NCBI RefSeq assembly: GCF_004345605.1
Contig: NZ_SLVY01000003.1
Location: 62,001-126,000, forward strand
Reading direction: 5' to 3'
Length of the DNA stretch: 64,000 nucleotides
DNA from: Rhodococcus sp. SMB37
GTDB lineage: Bacteria > Actinomycetota > Actinomycetes > Mycobacteriales > Mycobacteriaceae
Made by a program: the position numbers and the translations under genes. Below the pieces are notes generated by a model. The model did not search any database. It was given only the letters and a program-made list of their open reading frames with translations, and was not told the origin of the DNA. Position 1 is the first letter of the stretch; each line of letters opens with the position of its first letter. Positions 40,031-48,285 of this stretch are shown here, in pieces.

Positions 40031-40387
40031 TCAGGGTGCGGTGGGGTCTGCGGGGAGTCGCTCACTGAGCCGAGCGAATTCGTACGACTGACGAGCCAGC
40101 CAGAAGCGCAAGAACCCTGTGATCGAATATCGCACGAATACAGCAGATCCCACGACTCCCACCGCGATCCCGAGCAGCGCGACGATGATGGCGTCGCGCT
40201 GGACGAGCGCATCGGAGGTGTTGTGCGACATGAGGTATGCCACGATCGCCAGCACAGGGCCGAGGACCATCAGCGCAACACCGAGTTTCAACCACAGTCC
40301 GGACCGGCCGGCGGCAGGATCAGGGATCTTCAGTTCGGTCAGCTCGCGTGCGAACTTGTCGGCACGTGTTTCCGTCGCGGTCATCAT
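40031..40387 (-). CDS. Small two-TM protein coupled to the importer operon
   Basis: A 118-aa protein with two membrane segments at about residues 30-53 and 66-90 (the second reading IIVALLGIAVGVVGSAVFV), a charged N-terminus and a short C-terminal tail. Its ATG overlaps the livF stop as ATGA, so it is the last gene of the importer operon and translated with it. No family is recognised. Being coupled to a complete Liv-type importer, it may be an accessory subunit or act on the imported compound at the membrane; that is inference only. Confidence 0.75.
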   Translation of the reverse strand: MMTATETRADKFARELTELKIPDPAAGRSGLWLKLGVALMVLGPVLAIVAYLMSHNTSDALVQRDAIIVALLGIAVGVVGSAVFVRYSITGFLRFWLARQSYEFARLSERLPADPTAP

Positions 40388-41085
40388 GCACTTCCTAGAT
40401 AGAGGGACGCGAGCTCGTCGCCGAGTTCGTCCGGTGGGCCTTCGATCTCGATTTCGCCGCGGACGAGCACCGCGGCGTGATCGGCGGTGTGAAGCACCGC
40501 CGTGGCGAACTGTTCGACGACCAACACCGCGACCCCCTGCCGCGCGGCCTCGGCGACGTGCTCGTACAGTTCGGCCACGATCCGAGGTGCCAATCCCATC
40601 GACAATTCGTCGAGCATGAGCACCGCCGGATCGGTGGCCAGTCCGCGTGCCAGCGCGAGCATCTGTTGTTCGCCACCGGACATCGTTCCCGCCGTCTGCG
40701 CCACGCGCTTTCCGAGTATCGGGAACCGCGTGTAGGCGACCTCCTCGATCTCCTCGATCGAGCGGCCCGTGAACGTCATCATCACGAGGTTCTCGCGGAC
40801 CGTCAGGTTGGGAAAGACCCCGCGCCCCTCGGGAACAAGGCACACGCCGATTCGGGCGAGGTCGCGCGGCGAGACACCTGTCATGTCGCGGCCGCCGAGC
40901 AGCAATTGGCCGGAACTGACAGGATGCGCGCCACACGCTACGCGTAGCGTCGTCGTCTTGCCTGCCCCGTTGGGGCCGAGCAACGCCACGATCTGCCCGG
41001 GCATCACGCTCACGTTCACGCCGCGCAGCACCGTGATCTTCCCGTAGGCAGCGGAGACGTCGCGAAGTTCCAGAATCGGGTTCAT
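40384..41085 (-). CDS. livF: LivF-type ABC ATPase
   Basis: A 233-aa ATPase of the branched-chain amino acid importer class. Walker A GPNGAGKTTTLR, signature MSGGEQQMLALARGL, Walker B LMLDELSMGLAP (with the LivF-typical LS) and LVVEQF in place of a histidine switch are all LivF features. It pairs with LivG. The start overlaps the livG stop and the stop overlaps the small membrane protein (ATGA in both cases). The substrate may be an aromatic or other organic acid, given the oxygenase operon upstream, rather than Leu/Ile/Val. Confidence 0.93.
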   Translation of the reverse strand: MNPILELRDVSAAYGKITVLRGVNVSVMPGQIVALLGPNGAGKTTTLRVACGAHPVSSGQLLLGGRDMTGVSPRDLARIGVCLVPEGRGVFPNLTVRENLVMMTFTGRSIEEIEEVAYTRFPILGKRVAQTAGTMSGGEQQMLALARGLATDPAVLMLDELSMGLAPRIVAELYEHVAEAARQGVAVLVVEQFATAVLHTADHAAVLVRGEIEIEGPPDELGDELASLYLGSA

Positions 41086-41795
41086 GTCGCTCCCAGGTAC
41101 GCGGTGATGACGCGTTCGTCGCTGCGAACCTCGTCGGGTGTGCCGACGCTGATGATCTTTCCGAGGTCGAGCACGTGGACCGTGTCGCACACCTCCATCA
41201 CCAGTTCCATGTCGTGTTCGACGAGGAGCACCGCCACGCCGTCGTCGGCGACCGTACGCAGCAGCGCAGAGAACCGCTCGGTTTCCTCCCTGTCCTGGCC
41301 GGCGGCGGGTTCGTCGAGCAGAAGGATGCTGGGACGTGCCGCCAGGGCCCGCCCCACCTCGACGAGGCGTCCCATACCGGTCGACAGCGCATCGGCGGTC
41401 GTGTCGGCAATGGCGCGCAGATCGAGGCGATCGAGGAGTCCGTCGACAACCGAGGACGCCGTCTTCCGGTCGGGACCCATCTCGGCTGCGACGAGCAGAT
41501 TGTCGCGGACGCTGAGCCGCCCGAACAGTTCGAGCCGTTGGAAGGTACGGGACATCCCGAGCCGCGCGCGACGGGCCGGTCCGAGCTTGGTGATCTCCCG
41601 GCCGTCGAGGGCAACGCTGCCGTTCATCGGCTTGCGCAGCCCGGAGATCACGTCGAACAGCGTGCTCTTTCCGGCGCCGTTGGGACCGATCAGTCCGGTG
41701 ACATGCCCCGGTTCGGCCCGAAGGTCGACACCGTCGAGGGCTCTGCGTCCCCCGAATGCCACGGTGACGTTCTCAACCTCGAGTTGCGATGGCAC
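41082..41795 (-). CDS. livG: LivG-type ABC ATPase
   Basis: A 237-aa ATPase. Walker A GPNGAGKSTLFD, the LivG-type insertion MSRTFQRLELFGRLSVRDN, a variant signature STGMGRLVEVGRALA (G-M in place of the usual GGQQR-like run), Walker B ILLLDEPAAGQD and H-loop LLVEHDMELVM. The start is taken as GTG 41795, 23 bp inside the permease gene; the frame runs further upstream inside the permease but there is no better start. Partner of LivF and of the fused permease. Confidence 0.9.
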   Translation of the reverse strand: MPSQLEVENVTVAFGGRRALDGVDLRAEPGHVTGLIGPNGAGKSTLFDVISGLRKPMNGSVALDGREITKLGPARRARLGMSRTFQRLELFGRLSVRDNLLVAAEMGPDRKTASSVVDGLLDRLDLRAIADTTADALSTGMGRLVEVGRALAARPSILLLDEPAAGQDREETERFSALLRTVADDGVAVLLVEHDMELVMEVCDTVHVLDLGKIISVGTPDEVRSDERVITAYLGAT

Positions 41796-43899
41796 GTTCG
41801 AGCACCTCCTCGTCGTTCTCGTCCCACGGGCGCTGCAGTCCCCACCATTCGACGGGGACCTCGGGCTCCGAGTAGGTCTCGGGGCCTCGCCGCGTCCCCA
41901 ACCCGAATGCGGCCGCGGCTGCGATTGCGATCCCGAGGACGAGCACATAGCCGTTGATCAGGTCGGCGAGCCGCAGCATCCACAGCACGACGACCGCCAC
42001 AGCGAGCGAGCCCATCGCGATCGGGTTGCGCAGTGCACCGTCGAATCGTTCTCTCAGAGACGGCACGACACCGTCGTCGACCGAGCCGGATCCGTACGCG
42101 AGTCCGGCCAGTGCCGGGAGTGTCTGTACGAAGTTCTGTGTCGCCGGAATCAGCGCCACCAGCGCGTTCATCGGTCCGGCGATCATCGAGCCGGTGAACA
42201 GCCCGTTGCCGACCACGCCGAGGCCACCCACCACTGCGATCAGGAAGATGCCGAGACCTGCGACGAAGTTGAACTGTTCGGGTGCCACTGCTTGCAGTTG
42301 CATCCCGTACAGCGCCCCGCCGAGACCCGCGATCGCAGCCGAGATCGCGAACACCAGGGTCTTCATGAGCAGCAGACTTCCGCCGAATGTCGCATATGCG
42401 GTTTCGCTGTCGCGCAACGCAATCAAGCGGCGTCCGAGCTTGCCCCGTCGAATAGCCGCGACGAGAGCGGTCGCCAATGCCAGGCACACGGCTGCGAACA
42501 CCGTCAGTTCTGCGGTGCTGTCGAGATGGAATCCGAACAGGCTGGGCCCGACCAGGTTTGCCGATCCCATGTTGAAGAAGGCGAACTCCTGCCCGAAGAG
42601 CTCGAGCGAGGCCATCGGGAAGATCCACCGATCGAGTACCACTGCGATAGCCCCGGTACCCAAGGCCAGATACACCCCGGACAGCCGAAGTGCGGGCAGC
42701 GCCACGAGCGCACCGATCGCACCCGCGACGAGCATCGCGAGGGGTATCGCCCACCATTGACCCTCTGCACCGAAGTTGGCGCACACCACGGCACCGATTC
42801 CCGCGATTCCCAATTGGGCCAGCGAGATCTGACCGGCGTACCCGATGAGCGGGACCATCGACAATGCGATCACACCGAACGCGAAGATCTGACCGTAGGT
42901 GATCAGGTCTCCTTCACCGAGCACCGTCGCCAGCATGAGACCGAAGACGACGATGACGACGGCGAATACGATCGTGCCCCGTACGGTGGGGACCGGCACC
43001 TGGGTGAGATTGCGTTCGCGTCCGCGCAGTTTCCGATGCGGGAAGATGAGCAGTGCGATCAACAACAGGATCGCCGGCGCCGCAAGCCGAAGACCTGGCA
43101 GATACTCGTTCTGCGGCAGATAGCCGGCGAGATACGCCTCCATGCATCCGACAACGATCGCTCCGACGAATGTCATCGGCAGGCTTGTCAATCTTCCGAA
43201 GATCGCCGCCGCGTACGCACTGACGATCAACAGCGACAGCTGCATTGCGTCGAGCGAGACCATCGAGGCGATCAGCACCCCACCGAGAGCGGCAAGCACC
43301 GTGCCTGCCACCCAGGCAACCCGGTTGGCCCGCACCGGATTTGCTCCGGTGAGTCCGACGAGCGCACGGTCGTCGACGGTGGCCCTCATCTCGACGCCGG
43401 TGCGGGTGTTGAACAGCAGGACGCGTAGTGCGAGCGCCACCGCGATGGCAATGACCATCGTCATTGCCTGGTGCCAGCTGACCGTCGCCGAACCGATGTG
43501 GAACGGCGTCCGGTCGGCGAAGAAGCTGGGCAGCGACCGCGGCTCCATCGGATCCCAGATCCACCGTGCAAGCGCGATGAGCCCGCTCAGCAGCGCGATC
43601 GTCATCACGAGTTTCTCGGCGTCGCCGAGCCCCTGGACGGGCCGCATGAGCAGTTCGACCAGGATCCCGAACAGCGGTGCCAGCACCACCAGGATGACCG
43701 GTAGCGCAAGCCATACGGGCCATCCCCAACCGACACTGAGCTGCCAGTAGGCGAACGCTGCCATCATGCCGGTCGCGCCGTGCGCGAAGTTGAAGACACC
43801 GGTGGTGGCATAGGTGACCACCAGCCCGCTGCTGATGATCGCGTAGATGGCGGCCGTCGACAGTCCGACGATCCCGAAAGCGATGAACTGGTCCATCAT
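41773..43899 (-). CDS. Fused LivH-LivM permease
   Basis: A 708-aa membrane protein combining both permease subunits of a Liv-type importer. The N-terminal half (about 1-300) is LivH-like (GLVVTYATTGVFNFAHGA). The C-terminal half (from about 320) is LivM-like, with SMVPLIGYAGQISLAQLGIAG and the coupling region of LRDSETAYATFGGS. A tail of about 100 residues after a last pair of hydrophobic segments is longer than in stand-alone LivM. The start overlaps the stop of the binding protein (ATGA). Roughly 18 hydrophobic segments can be counted. Confidence 0.92.
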   Translation of the reverse strand: MMDQFIAFGIVGLSTAAIYAIISSGLVVTYATTGVFNFAHGATGMMAAFAYWQLSVGWGWPVWLALPVILVVLAPLFGILVELLMRPVQGLGDAEKLVMTIALLSGLIALARWIWDPMEPRSLPSFFADRTPFHIGSATVSWHQAMTMVIAIAVALALRVLLFNTRTGVEMRATVDDRALVGLTGANPVRANRVAWVAGTVLAALGGVLIASMVSLDAMQLSLLIVSAYAAAIFGRLTSLPMTFVGAIVVGCMEAYLAGYLPQNEYLPGLRLAAPAILLLIALLIFPHRKLRGRERNLTQVPVPTVRGTIVFAVVIVVFGLMLATVLGEGDLITYGQIFAFGVIALSMVPLIGYAGQISLAQLGIAGIGAVVCANFGAEGQWWAIPLAMLVAGAIGALVALPALRLSGVYLALGTGAIAVVLDRWIFPMASLELFGQEFAFFNMGSANLVGPSLFGFHLDSTAELTVFAAVCLALATALVAAIRRGKLGRRLIALRDSETAYATFGGSLLLMKTLVFAISAAIAGLGGALYGMQLQAVAPEQFNFVAGLGIFLIAVVGGLGVVGNGLFTGSMIAGPMNALVALIPATQNFVQTLPALAGLAYGSGSVDDGVVPSLRERFDGALRNPIAMGSLAVAVVVLWMLRLADLINGYVLVLGIAIAAAAAFGLGTRRGPETYSEPEVPVEWWGLQRPWDENDEEVLERAIATRG

Positions 43900-45287
43900 T
43901 CGAGGTCGTTCATGCTCTTGCCGACATCGGCGAGGGTGAGCGGTGCACTCGAGGTTCCGTCGGAGAGCTCACGCGCCGGGATGTCGCATCGGTACAGGCC
44001 GTTGTCGGCTCCGAAATCTGCGGGCTCCCATCCCTCGGACGTCGCGTGCTCGACGTTGAAGCACGGCTGCGGCGGAAGTGGTTCTGCCAGATCGTTGGCC
44101 ACGTGAAGTCCTCCACCGGTCCAGGCGGTTTCTTCCCGTGCCGTCTCGTAGACGCACGTTCGTGTCAGGTCGTCGCCACATGCCGTAGCGGCCTTTGCGA
44201 AGAGCAGCCACGACGACCACGCGCGCATCGCGGGAAGTGTGATCTGTGCACCCGGCGCGTACTTGTCGAACAGAGCCTTCAACTCTTCCACCGCGGGCTC
44301 ATCGCTCTCGAGTGGAGCGACACCGCTGAGGTCGACGACGTTGTTCTGGAAGTCCGCAGACCTCCCCAACAACTGGATGAACTGATCGTTGTATGCGTTG
44401 TTGTTGGCGTCGATCCAGTCGAGTTTGTAGTCCATGTTGGTGAGGGACTCCTCGAGTTTGGAGAGCGAGTCGAAAGTGCCGAGGAAGACGAGACCGCGAA
44501 CACCGCTGGACTTGATGGCCTGCGCATACGGAGTCCAGTCCGTCACGCCCGACAGCGGGAACAGCTCGTCATAGACGATAGTGGCGCCGAGGTCCACGAG
44601 GGTCTCGCGGTTGATGTCGCCGATCAACTTGGATACCGCAGCATCGCCGTTCAGCATGCCGATCGCACCCTTGGACTCCGGGTACGCCTCGTCCATCAAC
44701 CAGGTACGGATTCCCGCGTAATTGTCGTAGCCGGGAATCTTCGACGGCGATGCCGAGACCTCCAGGTCGGCGCCCGCCGACTTCTCCTGAACGGCCTGCG
44801 CAGGGAAGCTCGGAAGCAGGCACTCGAGACGGGTTTCGACGCCGAGCCCGTCGAGTGCTGCACCACCCCCGACCAGGGCGAAGTCGTCGCGGCACGCCTC
44901 GATCATTCGCTGGCGTGGTTCCATGAGTTTCGAGTCGCGGGTGTTGGCCACGAGTTCACGGCCGTTGATCCCGCCTGCCTCGTTGCACCACGAGGTGAAG
45001 ACCTTCGCGGTGTCGACGAATTCGGAGTTCTTGGTGAATCCGATGTCGGAGAACACTCCGACCTCGATCGAGTCGGCCGTCACGCCTTGGGCCGAGGCCG
45101 TGGAGGCGTCACCCGGACCGCACACCTCGCTCAGGTCGCCGAAGTTCGCTGTCGCCACCGAGTCGGATTGCCCCGAGCCGGAGTCGATCTCCTCCGCGCC
45201 ATCCCTGCCACCACATCCAGTTGCGAGCACTGCGAGAGCCGCGAACGCCACAACCACCTTGTGCAATTTCAATATCGAGTCCTTCAT
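43896..45287 (-). CDS. LivK-type periplasmic-binding lipoprotein
   Basis: A 463-aa extracellular binding lipoprotein of the Peripla_BP_6 (LivK-like) class. The signal peptide ends in VLATGC, a lipobox. Family features in the mature part are SIEVGVFSDIGFTKN, CNEAGGINGRELV and VRGLVFLGTFDS. It delivers the substrate to the LivHM-LivG-LivF importer. Extra cysteine pairs near the C-terminus (ACGDDLTRTC, PCFNVEH, YRCDIP) may form disulfides. It is the first gene of the importer operon, under the promoter module at 45456-45507. Confidence 0.92.
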   Translation of the reverse strand: MKDSILKLHKVVVAFAALAVLATGCGGRDGAEEIDSGSGQSDSVATANFGDLSEVCGPGDASTASAQGVTADSIEVGVFSDIGFTKNSEFVDTAKVFTSWCNEAGGINGRELVANTRDSKLMEPRQRMIEACRDDFALVGGGAALDGLGVETRLECLLPSFPAQAVQEKSAGADLEVSASPSKIPGYDNYAGIRTWLMDEAYPESKGAIGMLNGDAAVSKLIGDINRETLVDLGATIVYDELFPLSGVTDWTPYAQAIKSSGVRGLVFLGTFDSLSKLEESLTNMDYKLDWIDANNNAYNDQFIQLLGRSADFQNNVVDLSGVAPLESDEPAVEELKALFDKYAPGAQITLPAMRAWSSWLLFAKAATACGDDLTRTCVYETAREETAWTGGGLHVANDLAEPLPPQPCFNVEHATSEGWEPADFGADNGLYRCDIPARELSDGTSSAPLTLADVGKSMNDLE

Positions 45288-45600
45288 CCGGGCCGTTTCC
45301 GGCCGTGCTGATGATTCGGGCTATCCCCGCGCCCGGAAAACCCCAGGGAGAGTGGATCGTTGACAAAGCGAACGATGCCACTCGCCGCGCACTTTCTCGG
45401 AAATGCTGCCGTTTCAACCCCTCTGCCCCGTAGCCCCCCACCACATCGAGCGCGTTCGATCTGCGATCGACTCACATATGGTGCAACTCACATACTCGAA
45501 TGTCAATAACGCAATTCTCATTCTTGAAATACGTTATTTCGACGTGGAATAACTTTCCTCGTGGGTATGTTTTCCGGCGCAGATCCATCACCACACCCGT
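45288..45600. other. Intergenic region before the importer operon
   Basis: The 313 bp between livK-like and the SDR gene hold a promoter/operator module (45456-45507, separate entry) and an inverted repeat AATAACG (45505-45511) / CGTTATT (45532-45538). The region is clearly AT-richer than its surroundings. The distance from the module to the binding-protein start leaves a leader of roughly 170 nt with no recognised structure. Confidence 0.5.
45456..45507 (-). promoter_or_regulatory. Promoter/operator module of the importer operon
   Basis: On the minus strand a TTGACA box (45506-45501) is followed, about 17 bp on, by a weak -10 near CACCAT, then the palindrome TCGATC-TGC-GATCGA (45470-45456). 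The plus-strand pattern CATATGGTGCAACTCACA, six to eight bases, TGTCAAT recurs almost unchanged at 49831-49863 before the oxygenase operon. Half-site GATCGACTC matches GATTGATTC there at 7 of 9 positions. Confidence 0.6.
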
Positions 45601-46311
45601 TCAGGTGTTGCGCCCGCCGTTCACGCCGAGGATCTGCCCAGTGATGTAGCCGGCTTCCTCCGATGTGAGGAACGAGCAGGCGGCGGCGATGTCCTCCGGG
45701 CGTCCCGCCCTGCGCACCGGCGTCCGTTGGATGTGCTCGTCGATGGTGCCGCCGAGCAACCCTCGCTCTTCTGCGCGACGCAGCATCGGGGTGTTGACGA
45801 ATCCCGGGGGCACAGCATTGACCGTGATCCCATGTGGGCCGTACTCGAGCGCGAGCGATTTCGTCAGCCCATTGACCCCCGACTTCGCGGAAACATAGGA
45901 CGACATGAATGGCTGCCCCGAATGGGTGCTCGACGAGGAGATGTTGACGACGCGTCCCCAGCCGGCATCGATCATGTCGGGCAGCACTGCCTGGGTGCAG
46001 TGGAATACGCTGTGCAGGTTGACATCGATCGCCCGCGACCACGTCTCCCAGGTGAGGTTGATGAACCGTTTGTAAACCTCGGCTCCCGCACCGTTGACGA
46101 GAATCGTCACAGGTCCCAACCGTTCGCGGACCTCGGTCAACGCCCGGTCGATCTGGACACGGTCGGTCACATCGACCTTGTATTCCAGCTCCTGACCTGA
46201 CGGCGCGATATCGAACACTGCCACCTGATGTCCGTCCTTGCGTAACCGGGCAGCCACGGCCTGGCCGATCCCTGATCCACCCCCGGTGACAACAGCCGTT
46301 CTCACGTCCAT
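45601..46311 (-). CDS. Short-chain dehydrogenase/reductase
   Basis: A 236-aa classical SDR. Cofactor motif TGGGSGIG at residues 9-16, structural NGAG at 73-76, catalytic serine in NISSSSTHSG and YVSAK (Tyr139, Lys143) are intact. Asp34 after the second beta strand favours NAD(H). ATG 46311 lies 10 bp inside the TauD-like gene, so it is the last gene of the oxygenase operon. It would oxidise or reduce an alcohol, diol or ketone intermediate; a cis-diol dehydrogenation after the Rieske step is possible but unproven. Confidence 0.92.
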   Translation of the reverse strand: MDVRTAVVTGGGSGIGQAVAARLRKDGHQVAVFDIAPSGQELEYKVDVTDRVQIDRALTEVRERLGPVTILVNGAGAEVYKRFINLTWETWSRAIDVNLHSVFHCTQAVLPDMIDAGWGRVVNISSSSTHSGQPFMSSYVSAKSGVNGLTKSLALEYGPHGITVNAVPPGFVNTPMLRRAEERGLLGGTIDEHIQRTPVRRAGRPEDIAAACSFLTSEEAGYITGQILGVNGGRNT

Positions 46312-47108
46312 GGCTCGTCTCCCGCGATCGTTGTTCGCTGCATCAACCGCCCCGACGCGGAGTCGTAGGATTCGGCGCGGTGCAGGATCCCGGTGTTGTC
46401 CCACAGGACGAGATCCCCGACCTCCCATTCATGCAGGTAGGAGAACTGCTTCTGCGTGCTCCACGCCAGTACGTCGTCCAGCAGCCGGCGACTCTCATCC
46501 GGATCCATTCCGACCACATGATCTGCTGTTGCACCCACCACCAGCGAACGCCGCCCGTCACGACGATCCCAGATCAGCGATGATTCATTCTGCGGGAGCT
46601 TGCGCCACAACTCGACCTGCTCGTCGGTAGGATCCGGATACACGGTGCGCTGCGCAGCCTCGAAACTGTGGACAACGCGCAGCCCCTCGTACCGCTTCTT
46701 CTCGTGCTCGGACATTTGCTCGTACGCTGCGTACGTGCTGGCGAACTCGGTTCTGCCACCGACTTCAGCGACCTGCCGTGCGGTCAGCGTGGTGGCTTTC
46801 GCCGGAACCTTGTTGGTGGTGTCGTCGATGTGCCAGCTGAAGGTGCCCTTGAGGTACTGGGCCGACGCCGTCTTCTCAGGATCGAGTGAGACCGTCATGA
46901 TCTTCTCGTTCTTCACCGGCTCCACTACCTCGCCGAGCCGACGACTGAAGGCGATCTGGGCATCATTGTCGAGGTGTAGGCCGCGGATGAGTACGACACC
47001 CCGCCATTTCAGGGCTTCGAGTACCCGGGCGACGACGACGTCGTCGTCGAGGTTCTCGATCCTGCGGAATTCTGTGCCGAACAACGGGGATAACGCTACG
47101 GACTCCAT
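46302..47108 (-). CDS. TauD/TfdA-family Fe(II)/2-oxoglutarate dioxygenase
   Basis: A 268-aa non-heme iron dioxygenase. The facial triad is His93 and Asp95 (SWHIDD) plus a distal histidine in TGILHRAESYD; a C-terminal arginine in LMQRTTIAG should bind 2-oxoglutarate. The family removes side groups such as sulfonates, ethers or amines by hydroxylation. ATG 47108 (AAAGGA upstream) is preferred to a GTG at 47126. It lies between the NTF2-like genes and the SDR in a five-gene minus-strand operon; the substrate is unknown but should belong to the same pathway as the Rieske oxygenase. Confidence 0.92.
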   Translation of the reverse strand: MESVALSPLFGTEFRRIENLDDDVVVARVLEALKWRGVVLIRGLHLDNDAQIAFSRRLGEVVEPVKNEKIMTVSLDPEKTASAQYLKGTFSWHIDDTTNKVPAKATTLTARQVAEVGGRTEFASTYAAYEQMSEHEKKRYEGLRVVHSFEAAQRTVYPDPTDEQVELWRKLPQNESSLIWDRRDGRRSLVVGATADHVVGMDPDESRRLLDDVLAWSTQKQFSYLHEWEVGDLVLWDNTGILHRAESYDSASGRLMQRTTIAGDEPWT

Positions 47109-47177
47109 GTGGAGCGTTCCTTTCACACCTGGAAGAAACTCGGGGGCGGCGGTGCCGCCCCCGAGCGAGAAACCGAA

Positions 47178-47717
47178 TCAGACGGTGACGCCCGCCTTTT
47201 CGAGGCATCGTTCGAGCGCCTCGAGGTACTCGGCGTTGCCGTGGAACGGACCACTCACACCGATCGCAGCTTCGAGGAACGGGCTGTACTCGTCGTTGAC
47301 GTGAGTTTCCCAGCGGGTGATCTCGGCGTTCTCGTTGGTTTCGATGAAACTGTACGAATAGAAGCCCATCGAGGTTCCCTCTACGGTGGTTCCCTGCCAC
47401 CGGGTCTTCCAGACAACTCCGTTGTCGGCGGGCCAGTATTCGAAACTGGTCGGCTTCCATTCGGGGAAGACGAGCGAATATGCCTTGGCCTCCATCGTCG
47501 CTGCCCGGCCGGTGTCGACGAGCGCTTCGCTCATCAAGATAGTCTCGTCACCCGTGAAGTAGGGTGAGGTGTAGATCGCACCGTCGGCAAACTTCCATGC
47601 ATCGTGCCCGTTTTCGTCGGTGTACTCTTCGCCATCCTTCACACCCTCGCGCAGGTAGGCGTTCCGATAGCTCTCGGCCAACCGGCGGTGCTGTGTGATG
47701 CGCTCTTCGGGAGTCAT
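47178..47717 (-). CDS. NTF2/SnoaL-like protein A
   Basis: A 179-aa soluble protein with the look of the NTF2-like fold: an N-terminal helix (RITQHRRLAESYRNAY), an aromatic-rich cone and a final strand pattern around EITRWETHVNDEYSPFLEA. Many such proteins are isomerases, dehydratases or beta subunits of ring-hydroxylating dioxygenases. ATG 47717 has AAAGGA upstream. It follows a second, different NTF2-like gene in the same operon and precedes the TauD-like gene. It lacks a convincing match to a specific enzyme. Confidence 0.75.
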   Translation of the reverse strand: MTPEERITQHRRLAESYRNAYLREGVKDGEEYTDENGHDAWKFADGAIYTSPYFTGDETILMSEALVDTGRAATMEAKAYSLVFPEWKPTSFEYWPADNGVVWKTRWQGTTVEGTSMGFYSYSFIETNENAEITRWETHVNDEYSPFLEAAIGVSGPFHGNAEYLEALERCLEKAGVTV

Positions 47718-47764
47718 AGATGTCCTTTCACGGTGGGTCGTTTCCTGTTGGGGTGGAAGAGAAC

Positions 47765-48235
47765 TCATTCGGAGATCCGGACGTCCTCATAACTGCCGAG
47801 CATGGCGCCTTCGGGGAGTGCCATCTGCAGGTAGACATCGATGTGGCTGATCTTTCCCGCGTCGTCGAATTCGTAGACCGATACAGAATTCACGACGCTG
47901 GAGAAATCTCCGACACTGCTGCGTTCCTCGAGTTCGAGGATGACGAGGTCGGGTGTTTCGGTGAGTCGCTTGAACGAACCCTCCCAGGTGGAGGCAGTGG
48001 CCCAGTTCGTGAGGAAGTCGACGTACTCGGGCCAGTTCATCACTTCCTTGAAGTTTCCGACCCGGACGAACTCATCGGTGGCGACGATGTCGGCGAGCGG
48101 CGCCCAGCTGTCTTTCGAGAATCCCGGCCCTTTGGCGAGTTCCACGAGTGACTTCATGAGAAGGCTGTACTCGAGTACTGTGCGGGCTTTTCCGGTGTAG
48201 CCGTCCGCAACGTCAGCAATTTCGTGCAAGTCCAT
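47765..48235 (-). CDS. NTF2/SnoaL-like protein B
   Basis: A 156-aa soluble protein, again NTF2-like in pattern, with LLMKSLVELAKG in the helical N-terminus and VVNSVSVYEFDDAGKISHIDVYLQMAL as the last strands. It is not closely similar to its neighbour NTF2-like A. GAGGGG precedes ATG 48235; the frame continues upstream through the intergenic region but without better start. It lies directly after the Rieske alpha-subunit gene, where a small NTF2-fold beta subunit is often found, so it could be that subunit or a separate enzyme. Confidence 0.75.
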   Translation of the reverse strand: MDLHEIADVADGYTGKARTVLEYSLLMKSLVELAKGPGFSKDSWAPLADIVATDEFVRVGNFKEVMNWPEYVDFLTNWATASTWEGSFKRLTETPDLVILELEERSSVGDFSSVVNSVSVYEFDDAGKISHIDVYLQMALPEGAMLGSYEDVRISE

Positions 48236-48285
48236 TTCTTTCCCCTCGAGGTGATGTGGTAGTGCATTCGAAGCGAAGAACCCCG

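Noticed and set aside
41104..43428. Open frame of 774 codons on the plus strand opposite the fused permease
   Set aside because: The translation is His/Gln/Arg-rich without domains, and the opposite strand encodes an evident membrane permease.
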